64,000 nt of DNA from Colius striatus (lineage: Eukaryota; Chordata; Aves; Coliiformes; Coliidae), in contig NC_084767.1 in the NCBI RefSeq assembly GCF_028858725.1, positions 33,735,395 to 33,799,394 of the forward strand, in the 5' to 3' direction. The notes beneath the pieces were generated by a model that was not told the DNA's origin, ran no database searches, and saw nothing but the letters and a program-made list of their open reading frames with translations. Within the stretch, counting starts at the first letter, position 1; each line of letters begins with the position of its first letter. The translations under genes were made by a program, and so were the position numbers. Of this stretch, positions 36,401 to 49,293 are shown piece after piece.

Positions 36401-36574
36401 GCTTCTCTCTCTAGTTTGTGGTTAAACATGTTTTCTGCCCCATGTGCCTCATTGGTTACAGGTGAGGACCTTTGAGATTCTTTGCAGGTTACGTGATGGC
36501 TCTCAGCTAATATCAGGTGGGATACAAGTATGTTCAGTTGGATAGAGTTTCTACCTTCATTTTTCCCTCATATA
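33496..36574. other. Intergenic DNA downstream of MAIP1
   Basis: AT-rich, with no supported gene or repeat family. A short homopolymer-rich C/A tract lies around 34630-34690. Open frames here are short and lack splice context. Confidence 0.4.
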
Positions 36575-37033
36575 TGAATCATAGAAACATATAACGGTAA
36601 GGGTTAGAAGGGACCTCATCAGATCATCTAGTCCAACCTCCCTGCTCAAGCAGGACTGCCTAGATCAGGTCACAAAGGAATGTGTTCGGGTAGGTTTTGA
36701 AAGTCTCCAGAGAAGCAGACTCCACACCCTCCCTCGGCAGCGTGTGCCAGGGCTCCCTCACCTAAACAGTAAAGAAATTTTTCCTTAAGTGGAACTTTTT
36801 GTGTTCCAGCTTTTGTCTGTCCTGTCACTGTACACTACAGAAAAATGTTTCACCCCATCCTCTTGACATACACCTTTTAAATACTTGTATTAATGAGGTC
36901 CCCCCTCAGTCTCCTCAAGGCTGAACAGTCCCAGATCCCACAGCCTTTCCTCATAAGAAAGATGCTTCATCATCTTGGTGGCCCTGTGCTAGACTCAGTC
37001 CCTATCCAGAAGTTCCCTGTCCCTCTTGAGCTA
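36575..37033 (-). mobile_element. CR1 LINE 3' fragment (diverged subfamily)
   Basis: Reverse of a CR1 3' end: AGATCATCTAGTCCAACCTC near the plus-strand start, GGCAGCGTGTGCCAGGGCTC, and ATCATCTTGGTGGCCCTGTG near the end. It differs more from the other copies than they do from each other, so it is probably an older subfamily. About 460 bp, 5'-truncated. Confidence 0.9.
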
Positions 37034-40000
37034 GCAGTTAATCTGTAAGCACTGAGCTATGTGTGGGCATGGGAAGAGGTACTTTGCTGTTAAAAAAGCA
37101 AGTGTTGCCTACACAGCTGTGAATTTTTTTCTTCTAAGGGAAAGGTGACTGGGTGAAATGGAGTTGCACAGTGAGTACTAACCACAGTTAAGTCAGGGGG
37201 GTTTCCCTTATCTATTTTTTTTTTTTCCATTGCTGATGTGCTGATCTTCTGGGATTTTACAGTCTTCCCAAATAGGATGGAATTTAGGTAAGTCACTGCC
37301 TGTGTCTGAAGCACTGTTGAAAACAATGCCTTTGTCACAATTCTTTTGTCTGAATTCTATTTTGTCTGAATTCAGTGATGTATTTTTTTCCTAATATGAA
37401 GTCCTCTTACTGAAGTTGATGGGGAAACTGTCACACGTTTCAGTTGGAGCAGACTGCATCTTTTTTTTCTGCCTTTGAAGTTACTCTGTCAGAAACATAG
37501 GCAAGCTAAAATTAGACATGCTGTAGTTTCTTGTGTGTGCTATTTCCTCCCTCCTCTGCTGTCACAGAACAAGACTTTTGGTAGTGAGCTCGGTACAGTA
37601 CTGCTCAGGATCTGTGAGGGAAAGGAGAAGAACATGCAAAGCAAAGTGCATGTGTAAGCAAGGTCAGATCACACCAGTGTCAGGCTGTCAGCTAAAGATT
37701 GTCAACGTGGACAAATCTGCCCTTTTTTTTCCCACTTGAAATCTTCTATTCCCAATTTGCTACTGGTGCACCTGGCACAGGAGATGGCATTTTACCAAGG
37801 ATGCAGCCCTTTGCCTTAAGGACACAGGAAATTTGGCACATACAGGGAAACAAGCGGTGACCTGAATATTCCTCTGAATTGTATTTTGCAGTTGACAGCA
37901 ACCTTTTACATAACAAGTTATGCTTTTATTCTGATATATGTATGATGGGAAGGATCTGAGTTTCCAAGCTTATTGCTGAAGTTCCACGCCAAGTTTGCAG
38001 AGATTTCATAGCCTGACTGGGGAGGCATGGGAGAAGGCTGCCCAGGTAAATCAGAGTAGCTACAGGCTGTCTCTGCCTTACAGTAATTAGCTGTTGGCAC
38101 ATCCCTAGAAATCAGGAATGAAAAAGGAGAGGTGGGGAAATGCCTTGATAATACCTCTCATCTGAACTTTCTGGAAACACTTGGCAGATGCAGCATCTAT
38201 AACTACCAAGTCTAGAAACTAAAGTTTCAGTAGTGCAATTAGATGAAGTGGTTAGCCTTGTTAAAAGCCCATGAGTCAGAACATCACTTTCTGTGCTTGC
38301 TGGTGGTTTTAATGCTGTTTGAGGACCTTCACACTTCTTACATGCAGTACAGACAAACTTTACTTTTGATGTTATTTTTTGGTAATGTGTGTGTCATTTT
38401 ATAAACTGAGAATTGGGGAATATAAATAATGGTTTGGGGGATTTCTTTGATATACTTTCAGAGGGAACAGGCTTGAGGGACTGCAATATAATGTGAAGAG
38501 TAAGCTAATGAAAATGAATTTGATTAGTCCATAACTCATGTTATGTAGACATTGACCATTAAACAGGTGAACATCTAATCACTGCTGGCCTGATTGGGGT
38601 GGAAATTAGGTCACAAAAATATCTACCTTGGATTGGCAGCCAGCTAAAGTCTTTAATTTCTCATGTGTTCAAAGTACATGTATGATTAAAATGACCTGAG
38701 ACAGGCACTTGGTCCCTTTTAATTACCAGTGGAGTGACTATACCTTAGGTCTACCTGGGGCTCAGCCACCTAACATCTGAGCTGTTAGCTGGTTCCCTAC
38801 ATTTTTGTCATTAAGTCACATTTTCTCGTCAGATAAGAGATATTTTTCATAAGACAGAACAATAGAGAAATTGCTGAAACAGCACAGGCTGTTGTGCCAT
38901 GATGGAATCGTCTTATGTGTTTTACTCAGTTTTCTGCCAGTGTCCCTGGGTACAGCTCATACTGCAGGATCTCCTGCAGTGTACAATTAAATCTCCTGTT
39001 TCACTGAAGTATATGGGTTTCAGCAGGGGTAGCTGGATGAAAGTTAATGCCTCCATTAATATTATATTAATTTTTAATCTTGTGTGTTCCTAGTTTGTCT
39101 ACTATGTTCAGTATGTTCTTCCTTTCTTTCTTGTTCCTTTTGCTTTCTTTGTGGTGTATTAAGTGATGATTTCTTTCATCCTGCACTCAGAAAAAAGAGA
39201 CAGATAGCCCAAAGCTACTTTAAAAAAAAAAAAAAAAGGTTTACTGATTCAGACATTAAAAAAATGCCAGAGGACGCCCAGCATTAGTTTCCTGTTCTCA
39301 GATTTTCATGAGATTTTAGCTTGCTGCTTGTCTGCATGTCCGTGCTGGGACAGACATAGCTGTATCACTTAAATCAAGGCATGTCTGGATGAAAGTGATG
39401 CACCACAGACACAGTGCATACCCTCTGTTGCACAGATCTCTAGTCACATTCTTACATAAATCAATATCCTAACTCTCAGCAGGGTTTACTTGCTATGTAA
39501 ACTTTCTGTGTCCATTCAAGTACTAATCCAGCCAATTGTTTGAGCTCAAAAGACCTAATTGTTTGCTTTAGCTTTTGTGCTGCTTTACTAAGACAATGCT
39601 CCTGTAACTTATATTAATACATGATCTTTCCTTATTACTAAAATTTTTCTTGCACTTCTACTGGACATCTGCCTGAAGAACCCTGCCTGTACCATCTGGG
39701 TGCAGAATGAGATAAAAAACAAGGACAATTATAAAAAGATTCTATTAGATTGACATGCTGCTATTTTGTTTCTCAGCTGGTTTGCTGGACTTTGTGGTTT
39801 GTAAGAGCTGTTGTGGAGGAGTTTTGAATTGCTTTCTCATCTCCTAAAATTTTTTGTTCGCATTCACAACAGGCAGCCTGTTTTAGTAGTCATCTATGTT
39901 TTTCCCTAGTGGACTATATTTCCTGTTTTCTTTGTGAACAGTGCCATATTGTAATTGTTTTACCATTCTTGCTTTCTTCCTGAATGATTTGGGAACTATT

Positions 40001-41677
40001 TTGAGCTTTTATCCAGATACACATCCCTCTCCCAAGTGTGTCAGTTCTCCGTGTTCCCAAGTTAGTCCTGAACAAGACTAGTTTGAAATCCCCATATGTG
40101 CTTTCCCATATTTCCATTTTCCTTGTCCGTGTTCCCATTGCATTTCTTTGTGAGGTATTGACAGCACTATGGCACAGTGATTTACTTACTCCACAGCAAT
40201 TTGGAATATACAGGTATCTGACAGAAGTGGCTTGATGCTGTCACTTCATAGTCCTAATTATTGATGAAGGTAACACCTAGATAAGTGATCTTTGTAGGTT
40301 TTGTTTGGGATATTGGATTTTTGGTGGGCTTTTTTTGTTGATTTAGTTGGGGTTTTGTGGGGTTTTTTTGTATGTTTGTGGTTGTATTGAGGGAGTTTTT
40401 TTAAGTGCTGCTTCCAACATAATGTTTCTTAAAGCACATCACTGAATAAATTTGTAACTCTGTCCTCAAGGCCCTAGATGCCTGAGGTGCTTACTGCTTC
40501 ATATTCACAAGGCTGAAGTTGCACATAATTAAAATCCTTTCATTTTAGCAAGAATTATTTTATTGGGCCATATTTTATTCACATGCCTTTTCTCATTCAA
40601 GATTCTCTGGTATCCATCAAACACTTGCATGTTAGTTCTAAAGTCTGCTGTAGCCACTTAACTTAGATTAATTTCTTATGCTCTTCAGTCTGTGAAACAG
40701 CTCTGGTTTTGAGTTTTTGCTTCTGTATATTCCACACTTTCTACTCTTCTGGGTTTTTTCTCCCCCCTAGAAATTGTTCAGAAAGATTGTATTTTCAGTG
40801 GATATTTGATGTCTGACCCTAAATCCAGGCCAAAATCTTAAATAGGAAACAGTGTCTCTGTTCACAGGATTTAAATGTAGCATGGTTATTATGACTTAAG
40901 TAGCTTTTTGTAATTTCCATCCCATTATTCTCAGTGCCTTATTCCATCTGATTTTCACCAGTGCAGACAAGATGAAGACCACGTAAACGTGGAAAAAAAA
41001 TCACCTTGGGAATATATTGTCCCTGGAAAGAGAGTACTAAGCAGAGATTGTAATTCTTCTCATTTTGTTTTGTGTTCCCAGGCAAGAGCAGACTGTGCTG
41101 TATGGAATTTCTTGAGACAGTGTGCAAGCTACTGTATGATTAATGTTATGCAGGAATGAATCTGCCAAAATTCTTAAACCATGCCCAGTAGAGCTGTGTG
41201 TGGGCATCCTTAGGCAGTTTTAAAAATAAAAGGCACCAAAGGGAGTCCCTATGGGGCATAAGGCATAAACACTTCAGAGGGGTCATAAGACGTGTAAATA
41301 TGTCGTGCTGGCAAAATAATGCTGGTGTTTGAAGTATTACTTCCATTTTGCTCATCTTCCTCAGGTGTTCTCAAGTGTAGCCTTAAAGAACGACTGTCCT
41401 TTATGCTTGCTACATCGCTTCATATTTTCCTGGGTATGTAGCTATTTAGCCAGCTCACAAACAGTTGTTTGACAGCACCCACCATGCAATAACCACTTAG
41501 TGTATTCCTAATGAGGATAAGGTACAGAAATCTAAGGCGTATGTTGTTCCTAGAGAGGTGTTGCATAGACAGAGAATTGATAAGGTTTGTGTGTCCTATA
41601 AGGCACTGATCGTAACCAATCTAAGTCACTGAGAAATGAAAAACCCGTTTTGCAGCTTTCAGAGCATTTTATGTCAT
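37034..41677. other. Intergenic DNA
   Basis: AT-rich, no supported coding exon. Contains an A-run of about 15 near 39222-39237 and a T/G-rich patch around 40300-40400. No repeat family recognised. Confidence 0.4.
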
Positions 41678-43173
41678 ATAGAATCATAGAATGGTAGGGG
41701 TTGGAAGGGACCTTTAGAGATCATCTAGTCCAGCCTTCCCGCAGAAGCATAGGAACATGTCCAGAAGGGTCTTAAAGACCTCCAAGGAAGGAGCCTCCAC
41801 AACCCCTCTGGGCAGCCTGTGCCACTGCTCCCTCACCTGAACAGTAAAATAGTTTTTTCTTATGTTTAAGTGGAACTTTTTGTGTTTCAGCTTCATCCCA
41901 ATACCTCTTGTCCTGTTGCTAGATGCTATAGAAAAAAAGGGATGTCCCAACCTCCTGACACCCACCCTTTAGATACATATAAATGTTAATAAGATCTCCC
42001 TTCAATCTCCTCTTCTCCAGACTAAACAGCCCCAGTTCCTACAGCCTTTTCTTGTATGAAAGATGTTCCAGTCCCCTGATCATCTTGGTGGCCCTGCACT
42101 GGACTCTCTCCAGCAGTTCTCTGTCCCTCTTGAGCTGAAGAGCCCAGAACTGGACACAGGACTCCAGATGAGGCCTCACCAGCGCAGAGTAGAGGGGGAG
42201 AAGAACCTGCCTTGACCTGCTGGCCACACTCTTCTTGATGCATCCCAGGATGCCATTGGCCTTCTTGGCCACGAGGGCACATTGCTGGCTCATATTTAGC
42301 TTATTATCAGTCAGGACTCCCAGGTCTCTCTCTGCAGAGCTGCTCTCCAGCAGTTCAACCCCTAGCCTGTACTGGTGCATGGGGTTGTTCCTTCCCAGAT
42401 GCAGGACTCTGCACTTGTCCTTGTTGAACCTCATGAGGTTCCTCTCTGCCCAACTCTCAAGCCGGTCAAGATCCCATTGAATGGCAGCACAGCCAGTCCT
42501 CCCAGTTTGGTGTCATCAGGTGACTTGCTGAGGGTACACTCTGTCCCCTCATCCAGGTTGTTGATGAAGATGTTGAACAAGACTGGCCCCAGGCCTCCAA
42601 CTCGATTTTGTGCCATTGATCACCACCCTCTGGGCTCTGTCATTCAGCCAGCTCTTGATCCACCTCACTGTCCACTCATCCAAGCCACACTGCTTGAGCT
42701 TTCTGATGAGGATGTTATGGAAGACAGTGTCAAAAGCCTTGCTGAAATCAAGGTAGATGACAATCTACATGTCAATTTACAAATGTGAACCAAATACGTT
42801 CATGTACAAATGGCAATGGGGGATGGGTGGAGGAGGTCTCCGGTATCCACTTGCTGAGCTGAGAGAGAATGCAGTCCTGTAGTCTCAGCCTGGTGCAGTT
42901 TTTTTCAAGTCACAAACTGCCTTCAGTGTTGGTGCTTCACTAGCATGTGTTTTTAAAGCACACATTTAAAAATAGGCCTGGTGGCTCTATTTCTCCAAAA
43001 GCCTGAGTATCTACAGTTTTTCAATAACTTAGTGAGTGGTATTAGGCAGTTGCACTGCTGAGGTCAGCTCACATAAAACATGACTCAAAGCTATTCAATC
43101 TTATTAATTACTCCCTTTGATTTTATCATGCTTCAGAATAGGCTACAATTCTCTGAGGAGCCTGGCCACTCAA
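41678..43173 (-). repeat. Chimeric repeat unit: CR1 joined to ~410-bp unknown segment (copy 2)
   Basis: Minus-strand counterpart of 29509-31056. The CR1 3' end is at 41678, the CR1-to-unknown junction at about 42765, and the unknown segment runs to about 43173. It shares the altered catalytic block SPDDTKLGG with copy 1, so both come from one chimeric source. It lacks about 32 bp of CR1 near 42590 that copy 1 keeps. By eye the two copies are nearly identical over long runs. Confidence 0.85.
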
Positions 43174-44132
43174 CAATATAAGGTACTGCTGAGTGTAGTG
43201 GCCCCCGTCCTACCAAATATTTCATAGAAGTAGCATGGATTGCATAGTTTTAAAGTCTGTGAATTTCTAGGGATTTTTGTTTATTGGTTGGTTGATGTTT
43301 TTGTTGGGTTTTTGTTTGGGGTTTTTTTTCAGAATTATGACTGGAGTGCCTGTCACATTGCAGAATTTATAATTCTAGTTTTAGATTCCTTTTACAAATC
43401 TGAGCTTTTCAGAGCTTTTCAAGCTTCCCAGTTTGATGAGTTTTCTTAAGTACTACCCAGAACATGTTCTTGAGTCTTACTGTCTGTGTTGCTTTGTCAC
43501 AGAGCAGGAGCAATGACTTTCCTCTCTTTGCTGAATGCAGTCCAAAGCCCAGCTTTGCATGAAACTAGACCTATTCTACCCTAGCATGGTCTTGGAGCAG
43601 TAAAATAGCCCCTATGGTGTTATGTAGGACATCCTGGCTGCCCTGATCACCTGTATGCTGCTTTCCTCAGAGTAGCAGAGCTCTCTGAGCCAGCCCTCTC
43701 CATGAAACAAATTGCCCAGCGTTTGTGTTTCAAATATTTCCCTGACCTAAATACCAGACCAAAACTTCCTGTTCTAATATTGATTTAGGACTTCAATATC
43801 AGTGGCTTATTTTTTGACATTATAACTCTCTTACCTATATAACAGTCCTCTGGGATACGCAGTAGGCCAAAGTTAGACCTTCCTGGCAGTCAAGATGGGA
43901 TTGGAGGGGGAGAGGGGGAAAGGCAAGTGCAGAACATTAATGAAAGAGGCAGAGCTTGAATTACAGTGCAACACGTAAGGGTATTTTGGTTCAGCAATCA
44001 AACTGTGTACTGTACTACTTGCCAAAATAGAAGAAACACAGCTCTCAGTCTCTGGTAAGCTCTCTCCTGTATTAGCTTACATTAAAGCTTCATCTTATTT
44101 ATCAGTTCTGACCCAGCCTTCTCATTAACTGT
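43174..44132. other. Intergenic DNA between repeats
   Basis: No gene or repeat recognised. T/G-rich patch near 43260-43330. Confidence 0.4.
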
Positions 44133-45095
44133 TGTCCAGGTTTAAGCCTATTAAGGGTCAAAAGACCATGATTAGCCTCAAGTACCAAAGACCTGAGAAT
44201 TGCCAAAGGGCAGGGAGGGCCTAATTGTCCCTTATGGTCCAGGACAAAACAAATGAGGCTACTCGGCTTGGGGAAGAAAACAGGAAATAATTTAATCCAA
44301 TGCCAACTAAAGCATAACCATAAAACCCCAAAACATAACCAACACAAAGCAACTCATAGTGGTACAATGATGAAGAGCACAACCAGCCCTTCAAGACCAC
44401 CTTCTCCCCACTCCTCCCCTCTTCCCAGGCTCAGAGCCCTAATCCTGGTGTCTTTTTCTCCTCCCCCGCTGAACAGCTCAGGGGGCAGGGAGTGGGGGTT
44501 TCAGTCAGTCTGTTATTGATGGTTTCTGCTGTTTGTCTCTCCTCAGGGCAGGCAGGCTCCATGCAGATTCTCCCTGCACCTCTGCAGGGTCCTTCACACA
44601 CCCGGCAGCCCTGCACGGGCTCTGTTGGGCTGCAGCTTCGCTCTGCCTCTCATGTGGATCTGCTCTGTGGCCCACAGGCTCTCCAGCACGGCCTGTGCCA
44701 TGGCCACCTCTTCACACAGTCTCCTGCCCATCCGGGTGCACTCACATGGAGCTGCTGGTGGCTCTCAGTCCTGCCATTGCCCTCCATGGGTTGCCGGGGC
44801 ACAGCCTGCATTCTCACCACGGGTTGCAGAGGGGCCTCTGGTGCTCCTTCTTCCTTCTCTGACTGTGGGGTCCACATTGTCGCCTCCATCTTGTACCACT
44901 CTTACACCTCCTACCAAGCATTTCAAATTCCCATCCTTTAATAGTGATCGCAGAGGCGCCAGATTGGCCCAGCTGGGCTGGCGGTGGGTCTGAACCCAAG
45001 AGCCAGGGGAAAGTCTGAGAACTCTTTACCAGGTCTGCACTGCAACCCCCTCCCCCTGTTACCAAGCAAAAGCTGCTCCTTGCTAAACCATGACA
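44133..45095 (-). mobile_element. Solo LTR, bird ERVL-like family (copy B)
   Basis: A 963-bp element, reverse orientation of copy A (10428-11423). Its minus-strand 5' end reads TGTCATGGTTTAGCAAGGAG and matches copy A along its length, with clear divergence. It is flanked by the 5-bp direct repeat ACTGT (44128-44132 and 45096-45100). No internal viral genes adjoin it, so it is a solo LTR fossil. Confidence 0.82.
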
Positions 45096-45100
45096 ACTGT

Positions 45101-48100
45101 TACCAAAAAGGGAACTAGACAAGGAGAGTAGAAGGTACTTTTGGCTTCATGGAGCTCTCTGGTTTACAACTGTGTCTTTTTGAGAAAACAATAAAATAGT
45201 CAATGGTTATAAAAACCATACTCACCCTCAGGAGTTGAGAGTACTGCTGCAGCATGAGCTGCTTCTCCCCAGGATCCTTGTGGCAGCAGCATGCTCCTGA
45301 TGCTCCACATTTAAAATCCTCTCAGTCAAGGAGAATTTGCATGTGCTGGCAACACTGACAGTTTCTCAGTATTCCACTTCATTATCTATTTTAGAGATAT
45401 ATGTATATAACTACTAACAAAACTCCCCAGTACTTATTAAAACTACATCTTTCATAAGGCTATAATTCATGGTAGTCCCTTGGGTAAAAGACCCAACCAT
45501 TACTTTTTCTGGTAGGAAGCTCAGAGTGCAGGAGGATTTTCTTATGGCAAACCGTTCCTCAAAAAGTTTGATGTATGCACAAATGAAAAAAAAAAGATGC
45601 CTTTGTACCCAGTTCGTATTTTCCTATTTGGACCGTTATTGAGAATTTTTGTAATCGTCAGAGAATTTACTTCTCCCTAGACAAAAAAGTAGGCTACACA
45701 ATGAAACTGGATCACTCGTTTCAATGAACAGAAAATCACCTTGAGCATTTTAGTTCTTGCCCTAAATAAAATGTGTATTTCACCTCTACTCATGTGTATA
45801 CAGACTTACACACAGCGGTAGAAGGCTGCAGGAATTAACAAGGATTCTGAAGTAATACAGGGAATTTTGAAGAATACATTCCTAACACTCAGCCTGCCTG
45901 TTACCTGGAATTTGATACTGCTTCTAGGGATTTCACTGAAGGAGGCAGGCCTCAAACTGAAAAATGGTTTTTTTGAGATAGCTTAAAATAACTGGGATCA
46001 AATTGTTAATATTGGTCGACCATAACTGTTAGAGGATCTGAAAAGGAGTTATATTGATGACTGTACAGCTGTGCCTCCTGGCTGCCTGAGTTAGGGAAAT
46101 ATCGCTATGTGAAGGTTCATGTGTCACTGTTTCAGTTACAGTTGAACTTCCAGTTGGTAAGTCTTCTTGGTGTCACTTTTCAAAAGGCAGCTTACTGTCT
46201 TATCTGTATTTCTTAAAACAAAATAACACTCTCTCTACTTTTTTTTCTTTTTTCCCTACAAAACAGCCCCAGTTCTTTCTGGACACTAATTTTAGCGTTA
46301 TCCATTGAAGATTCTCATAGGAAGAATGTTGCAGAGAAACAGTGGATGGACGTATTGGTTTGAAGTTGCAGTCCTACATTTTGTGATGCAAAGTATCAAG
46401 CTATGCAAGAGCAAAAGTCTCTTCCAGCCTCTACCAGCCTGTCTACCAGCTTGTCTAGTTTGTAGAAGGAACAGATATGGTGGATCTCTCCACCCTGATG
46501 ACATTTCACATTGTGAGGCAGCAGAGGCAAGGAAAGGAGCAACAGTGTTTTAGACAAACTAGCTTAGGTTAAGGAATGCTCATTGGAAAAATAAATAAAG
46601 CGTGGGATGTAATGAGCATAGCTCATTGAAAAGGAAACTGCTTCAAAATGCTGCAAGGAGCAATGCAGCATCAGTTGAGGCAGATGTTTTTGCATGACTC
46701 TCCTAAATGACTTCCTGTGATTAGGCTGCACTGGTTTGGGCTGAAGAAGAGAATCTTGAAAGACAGTTTTCAAAAGTTTTTTATTCTTTCTGTATTGAAA
46801 GCATGTGTTTTCCCTTACCATCACAACTACTTTCTCTGAGTCTACTAACTTGATATGAGTGTTTATGAAGAATATGAAATGCTCCCTGGTGATAGCATTT
46901 ATCTACTCCCTGTTTTCTTCCAGAGAAATAAAATGCCTTTCTAATAAACATTATTCCTGGAAATGGAAGTGTTGGGGAAAAGAAGTTTGTGAGTGGGGTC
47001 TTTGATATTCCTTGAATCTACAAAACACCTTTGTGCCACAAGTCTAAAAGATTCTATTTGCATTCTTGCTCAGAAGGGAAAAGGAAAACTTTACCAAGGG
47101 GCAAGGAAGAGCTCTCACAAGGATGAGGAAAATATCTCAATAAAAAAATACCTCTACAATCTCTAATATCTCTAAAGACCTGGCAGAGAGACTTTGAGGT
47201 ATTTAATAATGTCCTTCATAATGTCATGATTAATTGCACAATATTATTATTGTAAAGCTGAAGTCTATCTTCTGCCAAGACTTTTTCCTAAAATAATGCT
47301 TTTGATAGTCCCAGTACAAGCTACTGCTATGAATGCTATACAAAGAGTCACCCATTGCTTAAAAAACTGAGGAGCATGATTGTGTCTAGTTATAGATGGG
47401 AACAAGGAACTGTCCAGTGCTAAGTTGTTTTGTTCATTTGTTTGCTTACTTGCATTACAAGCTCAGTGAAGTTAACTTTCTTAAAACATTTCTGTCTTTG
47501 ACTGGAAATTTTAAAACTATTGAACACTGTGGATGAATGGATGTGCATGTGACTTTTTTGTTACTTTGCATTAAAGTTCACGTGGTTTTAATTTAGACTA
47601 AGATATTCTTTTCTGTACCTTGGTCTTGGATGTTTATGGAACTACTCTTTAGTTAATTCAAGTTGATGCTAGGAAAAAATATGCCAGCGCTGAAGTTAGT
47701 TTAACCAAAAATAGGTAACATAATTTGCTGTTTTCTCAACGTCATCTTTTTCCATCACACAGAATAAGTGTCTTATGAACTTCTGATGTTTGATGATCAC
47801 AATATCAAAAGCCTTGTGGGGTAAGAAAAGCAGATGACTGAAGTTTTTTGTAGTATTTTCTAATTTATCAGCATACACTTATATGAAGGAAAAATGTAAC
47901 TCAGATAATATTTTAAAGTTTAAGTATTTGTATATAGATGTATATATACATACTATATATGTATGTATATCAGTGTGTGAATGTTGAGAACCTGGTTTAC
48001 AGTTAAAGAAAAGCAAGTTGTTTGATTGTTCTCTTCCCACACCAGCCACTTCGAAGTCTCTTATGTTGTTTCCATTATGCAAAGTTGTAAATACCCAGAA

Positions 48101-48172
48101 AACAGAAACACCATCTGCTGTATCAAGTGACTTGTCATGGATGACAGACAATTATTAGTGGTCTTGTGTAGT
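45101..48172. other. Intergenic DNA
   Basis: AT-rich, no supported gene. A TA/TG-rich microsatellite lies at about 47930-47970. A short CCAGCCTGTCTACCAGCTTG-like imperfect repeat is near 46425-46455. Confidence 0.4.
47930..47970. repeat. TA/TATG microsatellite
   Basis: Alternating TATATA, TACATA and TATGTATG units over about 40 bp. Simple sequence repeat. Confidence 0.6.
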
Positions 48173-49293
48173 TGTTTTGCCTGGGCCAGGTTTTGATAGT
48201 GGGGGACAGGGCTACATAGGTGGCTTCTTTAAAGAAAGACCTGCCAGAAGCTTCCCTTGTAACTGATAGGGCTAATGCCAGTCAAATCTAAGATGGACCC
48301 CACAGCTGACCAAGGCCTGGCCAATTAGTGACTGAGGTAAAGCCTCTGTGAATAACATATTTGAGAAGGGGAAGAAGTTGCTGTGCAGATGCTAAACTGC
48401 AGCAGCAGCAGAAGGGAGTGAGAATGTGAGAAGAATATCTCTGCAGACATAAAAGTCAGTGGAGAAGGAGGGGAAGGAGGTGCTCAGGCACTAGAAGAGA
48501 GATTCCCCTGTGACCTGTGGTGAGGACCATGGTGAGGCAGCTGTGCCCCTGCAGTCCATGGAGGCCACCAGAGAGCAAAGATCCACTCACAGCCCATGGA
48601 GGACCCTACACTGGAGTGGGTGGATGCCTGAAGGAGGCTGTGACTGTGTGGGAAAACCACACTGGAGCAAGTTCCTGGCAGGACCTGGAAGTCCATGGGA
48701 AGAGAGAAGCCCATGCCAGAGCAGGTTTGCTGTCAGGACTCGTGATCCTGTGAGGGACTCAGGCTGGAGCAGTCGGTACCTGAAGGACTGTTCTCCCAGT
48801 GGATGGCCCACATTGGGGCAGGGCATGAGGAGCTGTCCCCATGGGAAGGACCCATCCTGGAGAAGTTTGTGAGGGACTGTCTCTCATGAGAGGGACCCCA
48901 CAGTGTAGCAGTGGGACGTGTGAGGCCTCCCCCTGAGAAGAAGCAGCAGCAAAGTCCATCTGTAATGAACTGACTGCAACCCACATCCCCTGTGCCACTG
49001 AAGGGAAGGAAGGGGAGTCCCTGAAAGAGGGAAGGGTAGGGGAAGATGTGTTAAGATTTGGTTTTATTTCTCATTTTCCCTGCTCTGTTCTGATTGTTCA
49101 TTAATAAATCAAACCTTTTTCTCCCTAAGTTGAGTCTGTTTTGCCTATGACACAATTGCTGAGTGATCTCCCTGTCCTTATCTCGACTGACAAACCTCTT
49201 GTTATATTTCTCTCTCCTTTGTCCAGTTTAGGAGGAGGAGTGATAGAACAACTTGATGGGCATCTGGCACCCAGTCAGGGCTAAACCATCACA
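48173..49293 (+). mobile_element. LTR fossil with internal tandem repeats, bird ERVL-like (copy C)
   Basis: About 1.12 kb starting near TGTTTTGCCTGGGCCAGG and ending GGGCTAAACCATCACA. The middle (about 48510-48900) is built of diverged tandem units with recurring CCATGGRAR and GTGAGGGACT motifs. The 3' part has an ATTAATAAATC poly(A)-like region near 49100, then the block GAGTGATCTCCCTGTCCTTA. The layout matches a well-known class of avian LTR. I could not see a clean target duplication, so the left boundary is approximate. No viral genes adjoin it. Confidence 0.72.

Noticed and set aside
44492-44993. Several 109-149 codon open frames at 44.5-45.0 kb
   Set aside because: They fall inside solo LTR copy B in three frames at once, which is a sign of composition and not of coding.
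48510-48872. 120-codon open frame resembling a repetitive protein
   Set aside because: It is produced by the internal tandem repeats of LTR copy C.
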